64,000 nt of DNA from Zea mays. Taxonomy: Eukaryota; Streptophyta; Magnoliopsida; Poales; Poaceae. A program made the translations under genes and the position numbers. The DNA is taken from NCBI RefSeq assembly GCF_902167145.1, contig NC_050100.1, positions 193,061,439 to 193,125,438 of the forward strand, given 5' to 3'. Of this stretch, positions 12,717-24,854 are shown piece by piece. The first letter of the stretch is position 1. Each line of letters opens with the position of its first letter. The notes beneath the pieces are model-generated. The model searched no databases. It was not told the origin of the DNA and worked only from the letters and a program-made list of their open reading frames with translations.

Positions 12717-12756
12717 CTGGAGCTTGACGGGAAGCTGTTCGTCAACACGCAGCAGG

Positions 12757-12774
12757 CCCCTACCTGGCGCGCCA
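12757..12774 (-). other. Primer-binding site of cinful/zeon-like element
   Basis: On the minus strand, two bases after the LTR end, TGGCGCGCCAGGTAGGGG begins with the TGG expected for pairing to a tRNA CCA end. I did not assign the tRNA isotype. Confidence 0.7.
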
Positions 12775-12776
12775 AC

Positions 12777-14343
12777 TGTCGGCGTTTCGAGACCGGGGGG
12801 TCCTTGGGCCGACGAGTGAATGTCGCCGCGTGCCCCAGCCCAGATGGGTCGAGCGCGAGGGCGAGTGCGAAGGGGGGAGAGCGAGGCGACCGGAGACCGG
12901 CGTGAGAGAGGTGGGAATCCCGCGGCCTTCGTGTTCGTCCCGCGCCCAGGTCGGGTGCGCTTGCAGTAGGGGGTTACAAGCGTCCACGCGGGAGAGGGAG
13001 CGAGCGGCTTCAAGCGAGCGCCTGTCTCGTCCTTGTCCCCGCACGACCAACCCTCCCTAAGAGGGCCCTGGTCCTTCCTTTTATAGGCGTAAGGAGAGGA
13101 TCCAGGTGTACAATGGGGGGTGTAGCAGAGTGCTACGTGTCTAGCGGAGGAGAGCTAGCGCCCTAAGTACATGCCGTTGTGGCAGCCGGAGAGATTTTGG
13201 CACCCAGCTGGTGTGATGTCGTGGCCGTCGGAGGAGCGACGGAGCCTGGCGGAGGGACAGTTGTCGGAGCGGTTGAGTCCTTGCTGACGTCCTCTTGCTT
13301 CCGTAAGGGGGCTAAGAGCCGCCGTCGTCACAGAGTATGCGGGGCGCCATCATTGCCTATCTGGCGGAGCGAGCCAGATGGGACGCCGGTCTTGTTCCCT
13401 GCGGCCCGAGTCAGCTCGGGGTAGGGTGATGATGGCGCCTCCTGTTGACGTGGCTGGTTTGCGCCCTAGGTTGGGCGATGTGGAAGCTCCTCCGAAGCCG
13501 AGGTCGAGTCTGTCTTCCGTGGTCGAGGTCGAGTCCGAGCCCCTGGGTCGGGCGAGGCGGAGTTCGTTGTCTTCTAGGGCTGAGCCCAAGTCCGAGCCCT
13601 GGGTCGGGCAGAGCGGAGTTCGCCGTCTTCCGGGACTTAGCCCGAGTCCGAGCCCTGGGTCGGGCGGAGCGGAGTTCGCCGTCTTTCGGGACTTAGCCCG
13701 AGTCCGAGCCCTGGGTCGGACGGAGCGGAGTTCGCCGTCTTCCGGGACTTAGCCCGAGTCCGAGCCCTGGGTCGGGCGGAGCGGAGTTCGCCGTCTTCCG
13801 GGACTTAGCCCGAGTCCGAGCCCTGGGTCGGGCGAAGCGGAGCTCCCTATGGTGCCTTCGGCAGGGCCTGACTGCCTGTCAGTCTCACTCTGTCAAGTGG
13901 CACCGCAGTCGGAGTGGCGCAGGCGGCACTGTCCTTCTGTCAGGCCGGTCAGTGGAGCGGCGAAGTGACGGCGGTCACTTCGGCTCTGCCGGCTGGGGGG
14001 CACACGTCAGGATAAAGGTGTCAGGCCACCTTTGCATTAAATGCCCCTGCGATTTGGTCGGTCGGTGCGGCGATTTAGTCAGGGTTGCTTCTTGGCGAAG
14101 GCAGGGCCTCGGGTGAGCCGGAAATATGTTCGCCGCTGGAGGGGGGCCTCGGGCGAGACGGAAATCCTCCGGGGTCGGCTGCCCTTGTCCGAGGCTAGGC
14201 TCGGACGAGGCGTGATCGAGTCCCTCGAATGGACTGATCCCTGACTTAATCGCACCCATCAGGCCTTTGCAGCTTTATGCTGATGGGGGTTACCAGCTGA
14301 GAATTAGGAGCCTTGAGGGTACCCCTAATTATGGTCCCCGACA
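12777..14343 (-). repeat. 5' LTR of cinful/zeon-like element (1567 bp)
   Basis: On the minus strand it begins TGTCGGGGACCATAATTAGG at 14343 and ends CGCCGACA at 12777. It carries the 56-bp minisatellite and a TATA box (TATAAAAGG near 13080). It matches 1-1147 in reverse orientation. Confidence 0.9.
13527..13842 (-). repeat. 56-bp minisatellite inside the LTR
   Basis: Five to six units of CCGAGTCCGAGCCCTGGGTC plus GGAGTTCGCCGTCTTCCGGG repeat with period 56. This is the same family as the array at 1-336, on the opposite strand. The distal units are more diverged. Confidence 0.85.
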
Positions 14344-14706
14344 GATATAGTTATCTCAAAAGGGTGGAGGATGAGTCTGTGGGATAGAGCGCAAGGAACG
14401 TTGGCTAGAGACTTGTCGATCCTGAGTACTACTAAGCTAGTGGGCGACTATAGAGGTCCAGGTCACAAGTGCATAACTTTACACCTTTCCCCTTCCCATT
14501 CTTGCGTTATTTATCGTCTTTGCATTCCGCTTCTTTCTCCTCTCACATTCGTTCTCCGTCTGTCATTGTTGCACCTTCGCTCTCCGTTTACACTCAACTA
14601 GTTGCTAGTTCTTAACCAGGAAGATCTAGACAAGGTGTGTGAACTCCTTGGGTGGGTCAAGCCACCTATTAATGAATCTAGAGTAGACTCATAAAGAGGA
14701 GACAAG
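14344..14706. other. Unassigned sequence between two mobile elements
   Basis: No gene or repeat boundary is evident, apart from the GAGACAAG target copy at its right end (14699-14706). Confidence 0.4.
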
Positions 14707-15374
14707 TAGGGCTGGACGAAATACTCGTGGCTCGCTGGCTCGCTCGGTTCGTGGTCAGCTCGGCTCGGCTCGGATCGGCTCGTTTGAATTTTTTCACGAG
14801 ATGAGCTAACATCCTAGCTCGGTTTGTTAATGAGCCAGCTCGGTTCGTTAACGAGCCAGCTCGCGAGCTAAACGAGCTACCATATTCCAGCAAAACGAAA
14901 CTATATGCATATCATTTACAAAATAATTGATGAACATGTTATATATATGTGAGGTGTTTATGGCCTATGAATTAAACTAATGATTAATGAACTATGTCTA
15001 TGTGTTAATTTGGTTTATGCAAATATAATTATGGGTTAAACTGATGAGCATGTATGTGAATTGTGAATTAATGAGTGATGAATTGTGCTAATTTGGTGTT
15101 ATATTGACGTGGTTTGTGAAACTATGAGTATAATTATTATTTTCTATTGTTAAATTAGTTTGAAATTAACTAAAAAATAATTATTATATACATTTTATTT
15201 TTTTTCTGCTCTGGCTCGCGAGCTAAACGAGCCAGCTCGAGCTCGTAAACGAGCCGAGCCGAGCTGACTCTGTGGCTCGTTACCTTAACGAGCCGAGCCG
15301 AGCTGGCTCGTTAGCTTAACGAGCCAGCTCGAACTCGGACGAGCCGAGCCGAGCTGGCTCGTTATCCACCCCTA
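14707..15374. mobile_element. Non-autonomous hAT element (MITE)
   Basis: This 668-bp element is bounded by inverted ends TAGGGCTGGACGA and the complement of TTATCCACCCCTA. It is flanked by an exact 8-bp duplication GAGACAAG (14699-14706, 15375-15382). Both subterminal regions are dense in GGCTCG / CGAGCC words, giving long imperfect inverted repeats. There is no coding capacity. Confidence 0.9.
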
Positions 15375-15382
15375 GAGACAAG

Positions 15383-16201
15383 GCAGTACTACATAAGCTT
15401 CTACTCCCATGAGATGGTGGAGCTGAACTTCTCATTATCAAGGCTCTTTCTATGCGTCCTTGACTTCTATAGCCTTTAGGTTGGTCACATTACCCAAATT
15501 CCAACATCGCCATCTTGGCTTCTTCGTCTTCACTTATAAGTATGAAGCGTTCATGGTGGGTGAGGCCCTACATTGAACTCTCCCACCACTTCTTCATTCT
15601 CTAGGCATTGAGTAGCTAGAATTTCTTTAGTATTGTGTACTTATGACTCCGCTTATTGCTTTAGACCACGCTTCTAGATGTCATACATCATGATGGATTT
15701 CACCATTAAATGGGAGCACTAGTGGGCATCATGGATCTATGTCATCGTCAAGCCGCATGTGCACCTAGAGATGCTGACTAGAGTCGACAGTTGATAGGGG
15801 CTAGTGAGAGAATTTGTTGATCTTGGACGCGACATGGAAGCTAGTCCCAAGGAGGATCGTGGAGCTCACCGAATGCGAGGCTATTGACAAATAATGAGCT
15901 CGCCGATGCGGGGCTATCAATACAGGTCGGTCCTAATGATACTACTAAATTAAGAAATTAGGGAAAAAGTGAACTACATCAAATAATAGATTTACAATTA
16001 AAGAATATAAGTACTACATTCACATTTATATGCTTTTCATTTTGGTCAATGATGGTCTAATTATACACCAATAGTATCATTTGTGCACCATAAATAGTAG
16101 TCTATACAAACAATTAAGAAGGGTAACAATTACATAAGTTGATAAAGTTGCACCATGGCATTTTAATGCACAAATAAGAAAGCATAAAAATCAAACCTTC
16201 C
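15383..16201. other. Unassigned sequence downstream of remorin gene
   Basis: Contains the 3' flank of the remorin gene (AT-rich, about 15950-16201). The rest has no recognisable gene or repeat end. Confidence 0.4.
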
Positions 16202-19200
16202 TTATGCTCTAAAGCACCTAAGAAATTTCTTTGGAGCTACCCTAGTGGCACGGTACTTAGCTGCCATCTCCTCAGTCTTGAGAATTTCTTCACCATGCTG
16301 GGCCATAACCATCGCTCTCTTTTCCTCGGCCTTCTTATGGATGATTGCCTTCTTGTTTTTCATCTTCTCAGCATATTCAGCCATTTTCTTCTCTAGTTCT
16401 TCCTGATCAGTAGCTCAAAGAGATTAATATTTTTTATTTTCATTAAAAAGCACACAATTTCCCACACCATATTTTATGATATACCTATTACATTAACATC
16501 AATATAATTGTTTTCTCAAAAGCAACTAGACATCAATACTAAAATTAAACCATTATATCAAAACAAACACTTTTAAGACCTTACCTCTAGTATATAGTAC
16601 TTCTGCTGATTATGTTTATTTTAGAGTTATAGTCTGTGAAACTTCTTTAATTTAACCATCAATATAAGAAATGTTTAAGTTACACATATTAACAACATAG
16701 GTTGGTGATAATTCGATAATATATATGTTTTTTATTTATAATAGTACACTTTGTAATAGAAGTAAAAATGACACATTTATTTATAATAGTAAAATTTGCA
16801 ATAAAATGTCATACTTTGTGACATGTGGTTATAATTTATCATATGGAATTCTTTTGATGTTCTAAATGACTTACATTTGTAATTAGAGAGAGTTCTGAAT
16901 ATGGTATGATCATCCTTCAAAACGATGTATAATAAGACAAATGAAAACGTCAAACTTACTTTCTTCTTTTTCAACTCAGCTTCTATGATTGCCTTCTTTG
17001 TGTTCTCCCATGAAAGAATAATAGATTGTTTCTTAGCAGTCCTGTGACATATGGATTAGTTAGTTGATTATTTGTGGTTTTGTGATTTATTTTTGTTACC
17101 AGATACACATAATTTCTAATGAAATCATACAACAACATGAAGGCATGGCCATCATATGCTTGTGCTCATGCTTGCTAGTATGTTTTTTCTTAATACCTAC
17201 TTGCTCACTTAAACATGGTGTACCACTGAGTCACAAAAGATCGAGGGTTTAGGCACATCAATGAAAAAAATACATAAGCATTTTCTTAGAATGTTTAAGT
17301 GTTTAGATGTTTGGAGAATAATTTAGCTCAGATAAAAAATGAAGAAAAAAGGTTACCATGACAACTAATAGTTGCTATAAGATGCAAAAGTGACTAGATA
17401 TGTGAAAAAACTAGAGAACACAACTTGGCAACATACTTGTTATCTGCTTTTGCCTTCTCATTCTCTTCCCAAGCTTTAATCAAAGAGTTTATCTTCTCTA
17501 TTTCCACTGTTGCAAGAGCAATGTCTAAACATAGGTTACCTTAATTAGTCAACTCCCATGATTATATATGCAATAGGAAGAAAAAAGGAAAATCATTTAA
17601 TTACCTCTATCATTGGAGTTCCTTGGCATATTATTCAAAGAAAAAGGTTTATCATCCACCTCTGGGAATCACAAAATATATGGAACTTATTCATGGATTA
17701 AGATAAATGACTTGATTAAACATTTGCCCTATGGAAGATATGCAATGATAGTATTGAATGAATCATGTACATCTTAACTTCATACAACTTTCTGAGTGTG
17801 TTGAGACATATCATACATAGTTGAAATTGTTAGAGATTTGAAAGATTTTACAAATTTCATGTTTGAGTATATTTGGTAGTTAGGATTGTAATCATGTATT
17901 GACATGTACCATGTAGGGATAGCAACGGGTTGGATTCGGGTCGGGTATAATAAATATCCGCCATCGACCGTACCCGCGGGTATTAGCCATACTCTCTCGC
18001 AACTGTATCCGCGGGTAAAAAATTGTACCCGTGCCCGTACCCGTCAGGTATCGGGCGGGTATCGGGTACCCATATATATAAACAACTATATATATATATA
18101 AACAATACAGAAAAATTCGAGAAAAATATAATCATAACCAGCAAAATTTCCAGAAAACTTATGCGTACAGGGAACACTTCAAACAAGTCTTCATGAATTA
18201 TGCGTCAACACAGGCATACAGAACATAATATGGGAACACTTAAGTCTTCATGATACATGCTCACTAGTTTTTTTAGTTTTTAAGGACCGCGGATGACAAA
18301 AAATATCCGTGCCTGACCCGATTTTATCACGGGTCGGGCATAGGCAAGACCCGCGGGTACAAATTCGTACCCGAACCTGACGGGTCGGATATCCGACGGA
18401 TATCCGAACCCGCGGGTAAAATTGCCATCCCTAGTACCATGAGAGGCATCTTTCCCACCACATCCAAGTCTATATGTCTATATACAGTGTCTAATAGGCT
18501 TAATACAATCCTTCCAACTTTCATGGTTTCATGTGTTTAGAATTTGGCTCTTTGGCTAAGGCTTTTGCTGCCACTGTTGTGTTGGCTATGGTACATAATT
18601 AGTATTATTAGATGAACCTTTAAATCATTTCTATAGTAAATTTATTCGAATATACAAATATCCTAATATATTCTATAAATCCAGTCAAACTAAAGGCATA
18701 AATACCATAGCGATAAATATTTATGAACGGAAGAAGTAATCATGAATTCATATTTACTTTTTTATCAATAAAGCTGTGCCAAACAGACAAAAAAAGGTAG
18801 GTGTTCCACGAGATTAGACAAAGACAACCTTTTATGGCCGATTTAAACAACGACTATAACTTTTGCAGCTCAGAAATTTCCTGGTTAAAGACTTCTTTGG
18901 ATCGAAGGATTATTTTCTGAATCCTACGTTTTTCTGTGTTTTTAACTAATTTCTATATTGTTCCTATGAAATTCCTGCGTTAAGTCCTAAGTAATTTTCA
19001 ATACGATTGCACTAGCGCATGGCACAGGCACAGGCACAGGCACAAGCTGACAGCGCTCTCGAAATTCACGGAGGAAAACTAAGTTTGCCTTGTGCGAAGA
19101 AACAGAGAAAAAAAAAACTCAGGACAGGGTGCTAGGAAGAACACCTAGGGGCTAGCGAAGTGCTTGTACTACTCACTGTCAACGACGATCAGGGCCTTGG

Positions 19201-19309
19201 AGTTGGAGCCACCAACCGGAGGCCCAGGCGCGGTGACGCCGGCCTCCTCCTCTGCCACGGCCTTTGCCGCCGTCTCCGCAGCCGGCGCCGCCTCCACCAC
19301 CGCAGCCAT
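16202..19309 (-). CDS. Remorin family protein, five exons
   Basis: Remorins are plant proteins held on the cytosolic face of the plasma membrane in nanodomains by a C-terminal anchor, and act in signalling, virus movement and symbiosis. Exons (minus strand): 19177-19309, 17605-17661, 17437-17524, 16960-17041, 16202-16402. All junctions are GT-AG and in phase, giving 186 residues. The N-terminus is Ala/Glu-rich and probably disordered (residues 1-45, ending SNSKALIVVDKVDD). The conserved coiled coil follows (IKAWEENEKAKADNK, LSWENTKKAIIEAELKKK, MAEYAEKMKNKKAIIHKKAE, EEMAAKYRATRVAPKKF). The protein ends CFRA, where a family-typical Cys near the end can be acylated. Intron 1 (1.5 kb) carries a hAT MITE. 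Length and exon pattern fit canonical remorins. The exact subgroup is not assigned. Confidence 0.93.
17914..18433. mobile_element. Non-autonomous hAT element in remorin intron 1
   Basis: This 520-bp element starts TAGGGATAGCAACGGG and ends TTGCCATCCCTA. It is flanked by an exact 8-bp duplication GTACCATG (17906-17913, 18434-18441). Its ends are dense in CCCGCGGGTA-type words. Its terminal motif (TAGGG-TGG/AGC) resembles that of the hAT MITE at 14707, but the interiors differ. Confidence 0.92.
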
Positions 19310-21474
19310 CTATCTACCTCGCAGCTCACGTACGCACAGGCACAGGCGAATCGGCCTAGGCTGTGCCGAGTTTTCTGGAGTTGGTTTCGAAGCAGCTGGG
19401 GGCGTGTACCGTGTACGTGGCCGCACGCTGATAAAATATATACAGCGTCGTCCGCGCCGGCCGGGTTTAGCAGCTGGCGAGGCGTGGAGTGGAGTGAGAA
19501 AGCTTAAGACTTTGCGAGCAGGCGCGCGAAAGTAAACACAAGTTAGTTGTGACCGCAGGATTAGGACACCGCTGGTACGCGCCCGCTATACAGCGTCGTT
19601 CCCAACCGCTCGTTCCAAAGCAGACAGACAGCTTTGGTAGCCTTCGTCGTTGCGGTCCTCGGCTGAAACTGAAAATTCCCGATCAGCAGTTGTCGCCGCG
19701 CGACGGCCGCACCGAAGCCTGGACGGCCGGCGCTGGCGCTTGATCTGGCATGTTCAGATGACGCTTGTCGGTGGCTCGGCGCGCGCTAACCGATCGAGCT
19801 TGCATACAATACAATGGGAATGCTCAACCATAAGCCTCGTTCCCCTTCCTTCCTGTCAGCTTCTTGCAATCATCTTTTCCTCGTTTTGTTATTTGAGACT
19901 CACATGCTTGATAACCTGTAAAAGAACCGCACAATGGTCGACACCTCCTTTATGTATTTTAGTTACGCAATAAATCGCTGTCCTGTCACATGTACCATGC
20001 CTTCTTATATTTATGTAGTCTGATATTTTCAATGGCTCAGTAGTGCGCTTAACTTTCTTCAGAACTATTCCTCATTTGATAAACATACATGTCTATCTAT
20101 GTTCATTACAATATGGGGGATATCAGTTAATGGTAGTTATGGGCTGTCGATGACACTTACATTATATTACTTGAAGTGCGCTCTTTTTAAATTATGCTTT
20201 TCATCGTAGTCTGGTTGGGCTGAAGGTTCTGGCAAGTTGATTGCGCTCCAGCTAAAATCTGATTCTGCTTGTAAGTCATGCAGTGGCGGACCCAGAAATT
20301 GGCTAAGGCCCGGGCCAAAGTGACTATAAACTTTATACATCTTCGTTTTGATTGTTACTGGCTTCTTGTATCTGAAACATTTTACAAACACAATAAAACT
20401 CTATAAAACATCTAATTAAAGCCTTAAAAGTTAAAAGGATAGAGAAATTAAGGGCACTGTTGAACACTTGAACACATACCGTCTACCGAGGAGGCCAGGA
20501 GGGCGCGGCCGTGCGGGCGCCGCGGTGTTGGCTGGCGCACGGCGTCAGCTGGCCGCGCCGCAGAGGGCGCGACGACGCGTGGCCGGGCTGCGGACAAGGC
20601 CAGTTGGCTAGCGCGCGGCGTCGGGTGGCACTGGCAGAGGGCGTGTGGCTAGGCTCGCGACCTAGCGTGCTCCCTGGCCCATGCTTCCCGTGACTCCGTG
20701 TGAGCTTCTGAGCGGACACGACCACAACTGATGAGGGTGTGAAGAAGCTAAACTTCTAACTATAATGCATGATTTTGAAAAAAAAAATGAGATTTTAAAG
20801 AAAAAAATTATGAAGGATTTTGACTTACTCGGATTTAATCCCACTTAATCCCGTCTAATCAACATGGATTGAGCATTAAACAATCATGCCCTATATAGTA
20901 TGGTTTTAAAGACGAGTAAACGGTATATCACATACAATCCCAATTGACAAATATACCCCCACCGTCTTATCGGATTATTATTGGATAAAAATAACTCCAT
21001 TATGTTTTTCTCATGCACTACAGCAAACCCGTGCAAATAAGTGGGAACTGAGACGATAGATAACTCCATTATGACAGTGAACATGCATATAACCTTTATC
21101 ACTTTCTGTTAGGTAGTTCCAGTGGCTGATTCTGAACCAGCACAATTCAAAGTCAGCTCAATTTGCAATAAATATCAGCAAAACAGTAGAGATAGCGCAT
21201 TTATCAAGAAGAATACTGATGAAAGCAAATACAGACATTTATGAAGCAGGATATTCAATTTTGCATATACTGAAATTTTGAAGTATCACAGAATGTATCT
21301 CTACTAATCCTTAAGACAATAGTGTAGACATATACAAACACAATGAAGATGCACTATCTTCTTATCGTGATAACTCCATGATCTTCTTCTCCTTAATAAA
21401 GAGAGATGAATATCTTAGCTCCATATGGTAACAGCCAATCCTGGCAACTGCATATGATGTACATTTCATTTGTA
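19310..21474. other. Intergenic: remorin promoter side and cytochrome b561 3' flank
   Basis: The first part is the upstream region of the minus-strand remorin gene. A TIR-like CAGTGGCGGACCCAG occurs at 20279 without a partner end that I can find. A GC-rich patch (20483-20720) with (G)CGCG words has only shadow frames. The remainder is the AT-rich 3' flank of the b561 gene. No further gene is supported. Confidence 0.45.
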
Positions 21475-23121
21475 CTAGTTTTCTGGAATTGGAACATAAC
21501 CCTGTGGTTCTTCAAGGCGAACTGGAGCTATAGCAGCCACCACAACAGAGGCACCAAACAACACGACAACCAACGCTGTGAAGTTCACCAAGAATGCCTC
21601 TGTGCCGTATTTGTCGAGACCCGAGCTCTCGAGGAAAGTGAGCTTCTCAAGAAAGCCGAGTTCCGCATTAGCCAGTGCTAAGATGTAGACAAAGAGCCCA
21701 AAGAGTATGTGCCAAGGAAGAACACCCTTCTTCACGTTTGGCGCAGCACCAGGGAAGAAGAATGTAACGAATCCAACTATCCACTGTGATAAATTAGGCA
21801 AATATAAGTGCAATCCCAATCCAACTATCTAACTTTGCCATCATATGCATGACCTTACCTGAATACCATACAAAGTAATCGTCCCTATCCCAATCCAAGA
21901 GTGCAAACTGTAAAGATTGGCAATCCCACTCTCATTATGATTTTTGAAGGCGAAATATATTCCAACCGCACCAAGGACAAGTGCAATCCCGTGGAGAACT
22001 AGATGGATCAGCTTATTTGTCTCGTGGTTCGATGTTGGAAGTACCCTGTATACCATTATAGCTGACAACGACGAACAAGATGTTACTAAACTAAAATCTG
22101 TCATGTGACAGAAAAGAGAAGCCTGGAAAACATTTAAATCATTTACCTTCGCCGCCGATGATAATATAACCGATAAGCATAAGAACAGGGTGAACCTGCA
22201 ATGTTTAACATGTGATGGACTCTAAATCAACTTATTATTCTGATTCAGTTTCAAAAAATAAAAACTTATTGCTCTGATTCACTAAAAACTGTACAGACGA
22301 AACAAATGGTTAGCTTGAAGCAATAGATAGGGTTTCGTGATTTGAAAGGTAATTGATGAAACCTCAGGAGGGCAGGCAGACAGCAAAATGCTTTCTAACT
22401 AACATAGGCCACAACCTCAGCCAAATAAACACGTATTAAGTGCTCTGCTAGTTTTAGCTAGAGATTCTGAATAGCGGCATAATTGAAGTCCTGGATTGCA
22501 GAGAACTGAAGGTCCAAAAGCTGATGGCTCTTTGTGAATTCTAGCTCATGGCCTCTCTCTCTCTCTCTCTCTCTCTAGTTTGAGAGGATTCGTGGATCGT
22601 AGAATCTGGGCGAGCTGGATTGTGTAATTTAGTACTCCACAATCCAGCTCGTGCAGCAGCCTATGTGTAATTTAGTAGAAAGCTACTACGGGGTATAAAA
22701 GATAGAATCCACAATCTCTGACTGAAGCAAAGAAAGCTAGAATCCACACGCTCGCCGACAGAACTGCACAATAACACTTCTTGATAATTCTATAATTCTA
22801 CTAGATTTAAATTTCCTCACTTTTCTAGCTCGTGAAGCAGCCTACACGCGCTCACGTCGACGCGACGTCAAAGGGGAAAGAAAGCAAACAAAAGGGAAAA
22901 CACGCGTCCCCAAAACAAGTTGTCGGCGTTGAAGCAACCAGCGCGGGGAGGGGAGAGGCAGTAGTACCCACGTTGAAGATGAGGTTCTTGTTGGTGGCCT
23001 CGATGGCGAGCCCACCGCGGAAGTAGATGGCCCAGACCAACACCATGGCCGCCGCCGCGACGGCCAGCGCGTGCGCCGCGTACGTGAAGGGCGCCGCCCG
23101 CACGCCAAGGCCAAGCCCCAT
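21475..23121 (-). CDS. Cytochrome b561 (transmembrane ascorbate ferrireductase), four exons
   Basis: Transfers electrons from cytosolic ascorbate across a membrane (usually tonoplast) to regenerate ascorbate or reduce ferric chelates, using two hemes b. Exons (minus): 22972-23121, 22147-22195, 21859-22061, 21475-21783. Splicing is GT-AG in phase and gives 236 residues, the usual length. Six transmembrane helices are visible. The family's paired histidines appear in AAHALAV, NVHPVLMLIG, NHETNKLIH, HLVLHG, LYSLHSWIG and LPWHILFG. The start MGLGLGVRAAPF was chosen because it begins the first helix. Upstream in-frame residues are charged and less like the family. Intron 1 contains a (CT)12 tract. 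The gene is intact. Confidence 0.95.
22553..22576. repeat. (CT)12 microsatellite
   Basis: Twelve uninterrupted CT units in intron 1 of the cytochrome b561 gene. Likely length-polymorphic. Confidence 0.95.
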
Positions 23122-23909
23122 GACGTTTTCTTCGCTTTCCTCTTCGTCGCCCCCTTTGCCTTGCCACCCGCGGCGCGCTGCTGCTGGCACAGTGCCACCA
23201 ACGCTCAACGGCGTCCGACGCAACGACTGGAGGGACTGAATGCGGGAGCGTGGTGTCCCCGCACCGTCGTCTCCTATAAAAATGGCAGGGATTTCGTTGG
23301 TTTTTGTTGTTTGGTTTTTTCGCTGTCACTAGAGCATTCTATCGAACATGTTCGGTGTACGAGTACCTTATATAACTTGGTTCATATCTGTAGATTCTCG
23401 TGCTACCGAGAGCTCAAGTTTTTAGCTTGTTACTTCTAGCGTGATCCGTAGCCTTCGTGTGTGTTGAGATTTGAGAAGAATCAAGGTGCCACCTGCGTCC
23501 GCGGGACCCAGCGCGAGAAAGCAACAGCAAATCGCTAGCGCGGAAAAAACTTGCACCGGTCTGGCGACGACCGGTGGGTTGTTGGAACTCGTGACCAAGA
23601 GCTGTGCTACCCTTTGAAGACCAGAGGATAGCATACTTCGTCTTCTCCTGTGCTCTGGTGTTATCAGGCTTGGTGACGTGGTCAGTGGTCACTAGCATGG
23701 GTCTCTGATTCTCCGTCCGCCGACTACAAGGTTACAGGTAAACTTCGTGAGGATCGCTGGCTGATGGTAACTGATTGCGGAAAACTGGCATGAGGGCCGC
23801 GTGAGAGTTCAGAACTCGGCGTTTGCGTTTTGCAGCCCTGCTCCCGCGTCTTCCTCGTCGTTTCGTAATGATCCTATAATTAACCTAGCGTTTGATGTCA
23901 TAAGCATAA
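23122..23909. other. Upstream region of cytochrome b561; no other gene seen
   Basis: Contains the 5' UTR and promoter side of the b561 gene and sequence up to the tRNA gene. Short open frames are present but resemble nothing I recognise. Confidence 0.4.
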
Positions 23910-23981
23910 GGGCATTTGGTCTAGTGGTATGATTCTCGCTTTGGGTGCGAGAGGTCCCGAGTTCGATTCTCGGAATGCCCC
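23910..23981 (+). tRNA. tRNA-Pro (anticodon UGG)
   Basis: A cloverleaf folds from 23910: acceptor GGGCATT pairs with AATGCCC (23974-23980), followed by discriminator C. The D region is GGTCTAGTGGTATGAT. The anticodon stem CTCGC/GCGAG encloses loop TTTGGGT with anticodon TGG. The T arm is CCGAG-TTCGATT-CTCGG, giving good A and B boxes. There is no intron. A run of T about 15 bases downstream can end Pol III transcription. It is a nuclear cytosolic-type tRNA. Confidence 0.95.
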
Positions 23982-24257
23982 TATATTTATAAAATATTTT
24001 TTTTATTTCTGTTGATTGTCTGGGCTGCTTTTTTGTTGCAATTTCTTTTGCTGGTTCAGACACATGAATATGATTGATATATTTATTTCCATGTACTAGT
24101 TTGGAACATGGTAACGATATTGGTATATATAGAGGCAAAATAGTACTTAACTCCACGACTTCCGCACAGAATTACAAAAAATGTGGTGCTAACTGCTAGA
24201 GCTGTTTACGCTGCCGTTTCAGCCAAAAAAAATGATGTGTATTCTAGCTTTTATTCG
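23982..24257. other. Spacer between tRNA-Pro and the 24.3 kb gene
   Basis: An AT-rich spacer. It holds the Pol III T-tract at its start and the 3' flank of the minus-strand gene. Confidence 0.5.
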
Positions 24258-24854
24258 CTAGTGGGAACTGCTGCTTGGCTCGTTCGTCTGCTGCGGGCCG
24301 CTGGCCGGAACATCCGGCTGCGCCGTCGACTGAGAGTTGCCCGCGTCTCCGGCCGGCGCACTGTGCTCGTTATCATCGTCTCGCTTATTTTCATTCGCGT
24401 CCACGACGGGTGCCGATGCCCGGCCGGCGTGCCGCGCCTGGGGAGGAAGCCGGTCCAAACGGGCCTTGGCGTGGGCGCTTCGGGAACTGGTCGCGGCCTG
24501 CTCGGAACGGGCGGGGGGCCGGAAACCGGCGCTGCGGCGCAGGTGGACGTTGTTGCCCTTGGGAGTAGAACGGGTGGGGGCATGACTGACGGCTGACGCT
24601 GCTGCGGCGCGGGCGGACCGCGGACGTCCTTGGAAGTGGAACGTCCCGTATACCGGCGTCTCGTGGTACTGCGACCCGAATGCGGTCTGGCCTCCGACTC
24701 CGACCAACGAACGGGGAATCGGCGCCGGCGGACGGTTCTCCAGCACTTTCGCCGGCAGATCGCCTCTGTTCGTCAGGTACTCCGCGGCGAGGCGGCCGGT
24801 AGCCATCAGAACGGCTTCACTCTCTTGCGGTGCCATCTGCAGTTCAGGCGGCAC
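24258..24854 (-). CDS. Uncharacterised plant protein with LMATGRLAAEYL motif
   Basis: The open frame of 198 residues starts MPPELQMAPQESEAVLMATG. The short conserved segment LMATGRLAAEYLTNRGDLPA (residues 17-36) recalls an uncharacterised plant nuclear-type family that I know only by this motif. The rest is low complexity, rich in Ala, Pro, Ser and Arg, ending QQTNEPSSSSH. In the same frame the sequence upstream of the ATG reads GSGFGYGPGPPYRPPVP without a stop back to at least 24900. An ATG at 24925 opens MQPGRGYYM in another frame, two bases out of step, suggesting that the native start has been lost to a small indel or that a splice is missed. No domain with known activity is visible. Function is not assigned. 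Confidence 0.55.
   Translation of the reverse strand: MPPELQMAPQESEAVLMATGRLAAEYLTNRGDLPAKVLENRPPAPIPRSLVGVGGQTAFGSQYHETPVYGTFHFQGRPRSARAAAASAVSHAPTRSTPKGNNVHLRRSAGFRPPARSEQAATSSRSAHAKARLDRLPPQARHAGRASAPVVDANENKRDDDNEHSAPAGDAGNSQSTAQPDVPASGPQQTNEPSSSSH

Larger units (their letters stand above)
9448..14343 (-). mobile_element. Truncated cinful/zeon-like Ty3 element (5' LTR, gag-protease)
   Basis: On the minus strand the element runs LTR (14343 to 12777), primer-binding site, leader, gag and protease. It then breaks off at about 9448 just after the protease-RT linker, before any RT motif. The second LTR is missing, so no target duplication can be checked. Broken gag-pro and the truncation make it a dead copy. 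Confidence 0.85.

Noticed and set aside
20279..20293. CAGTGGCGGACCCAG as a transposon end
   Set aside because: It resembles a known type of plant TIR, but I find no matching inverted end or target duplication nearby.
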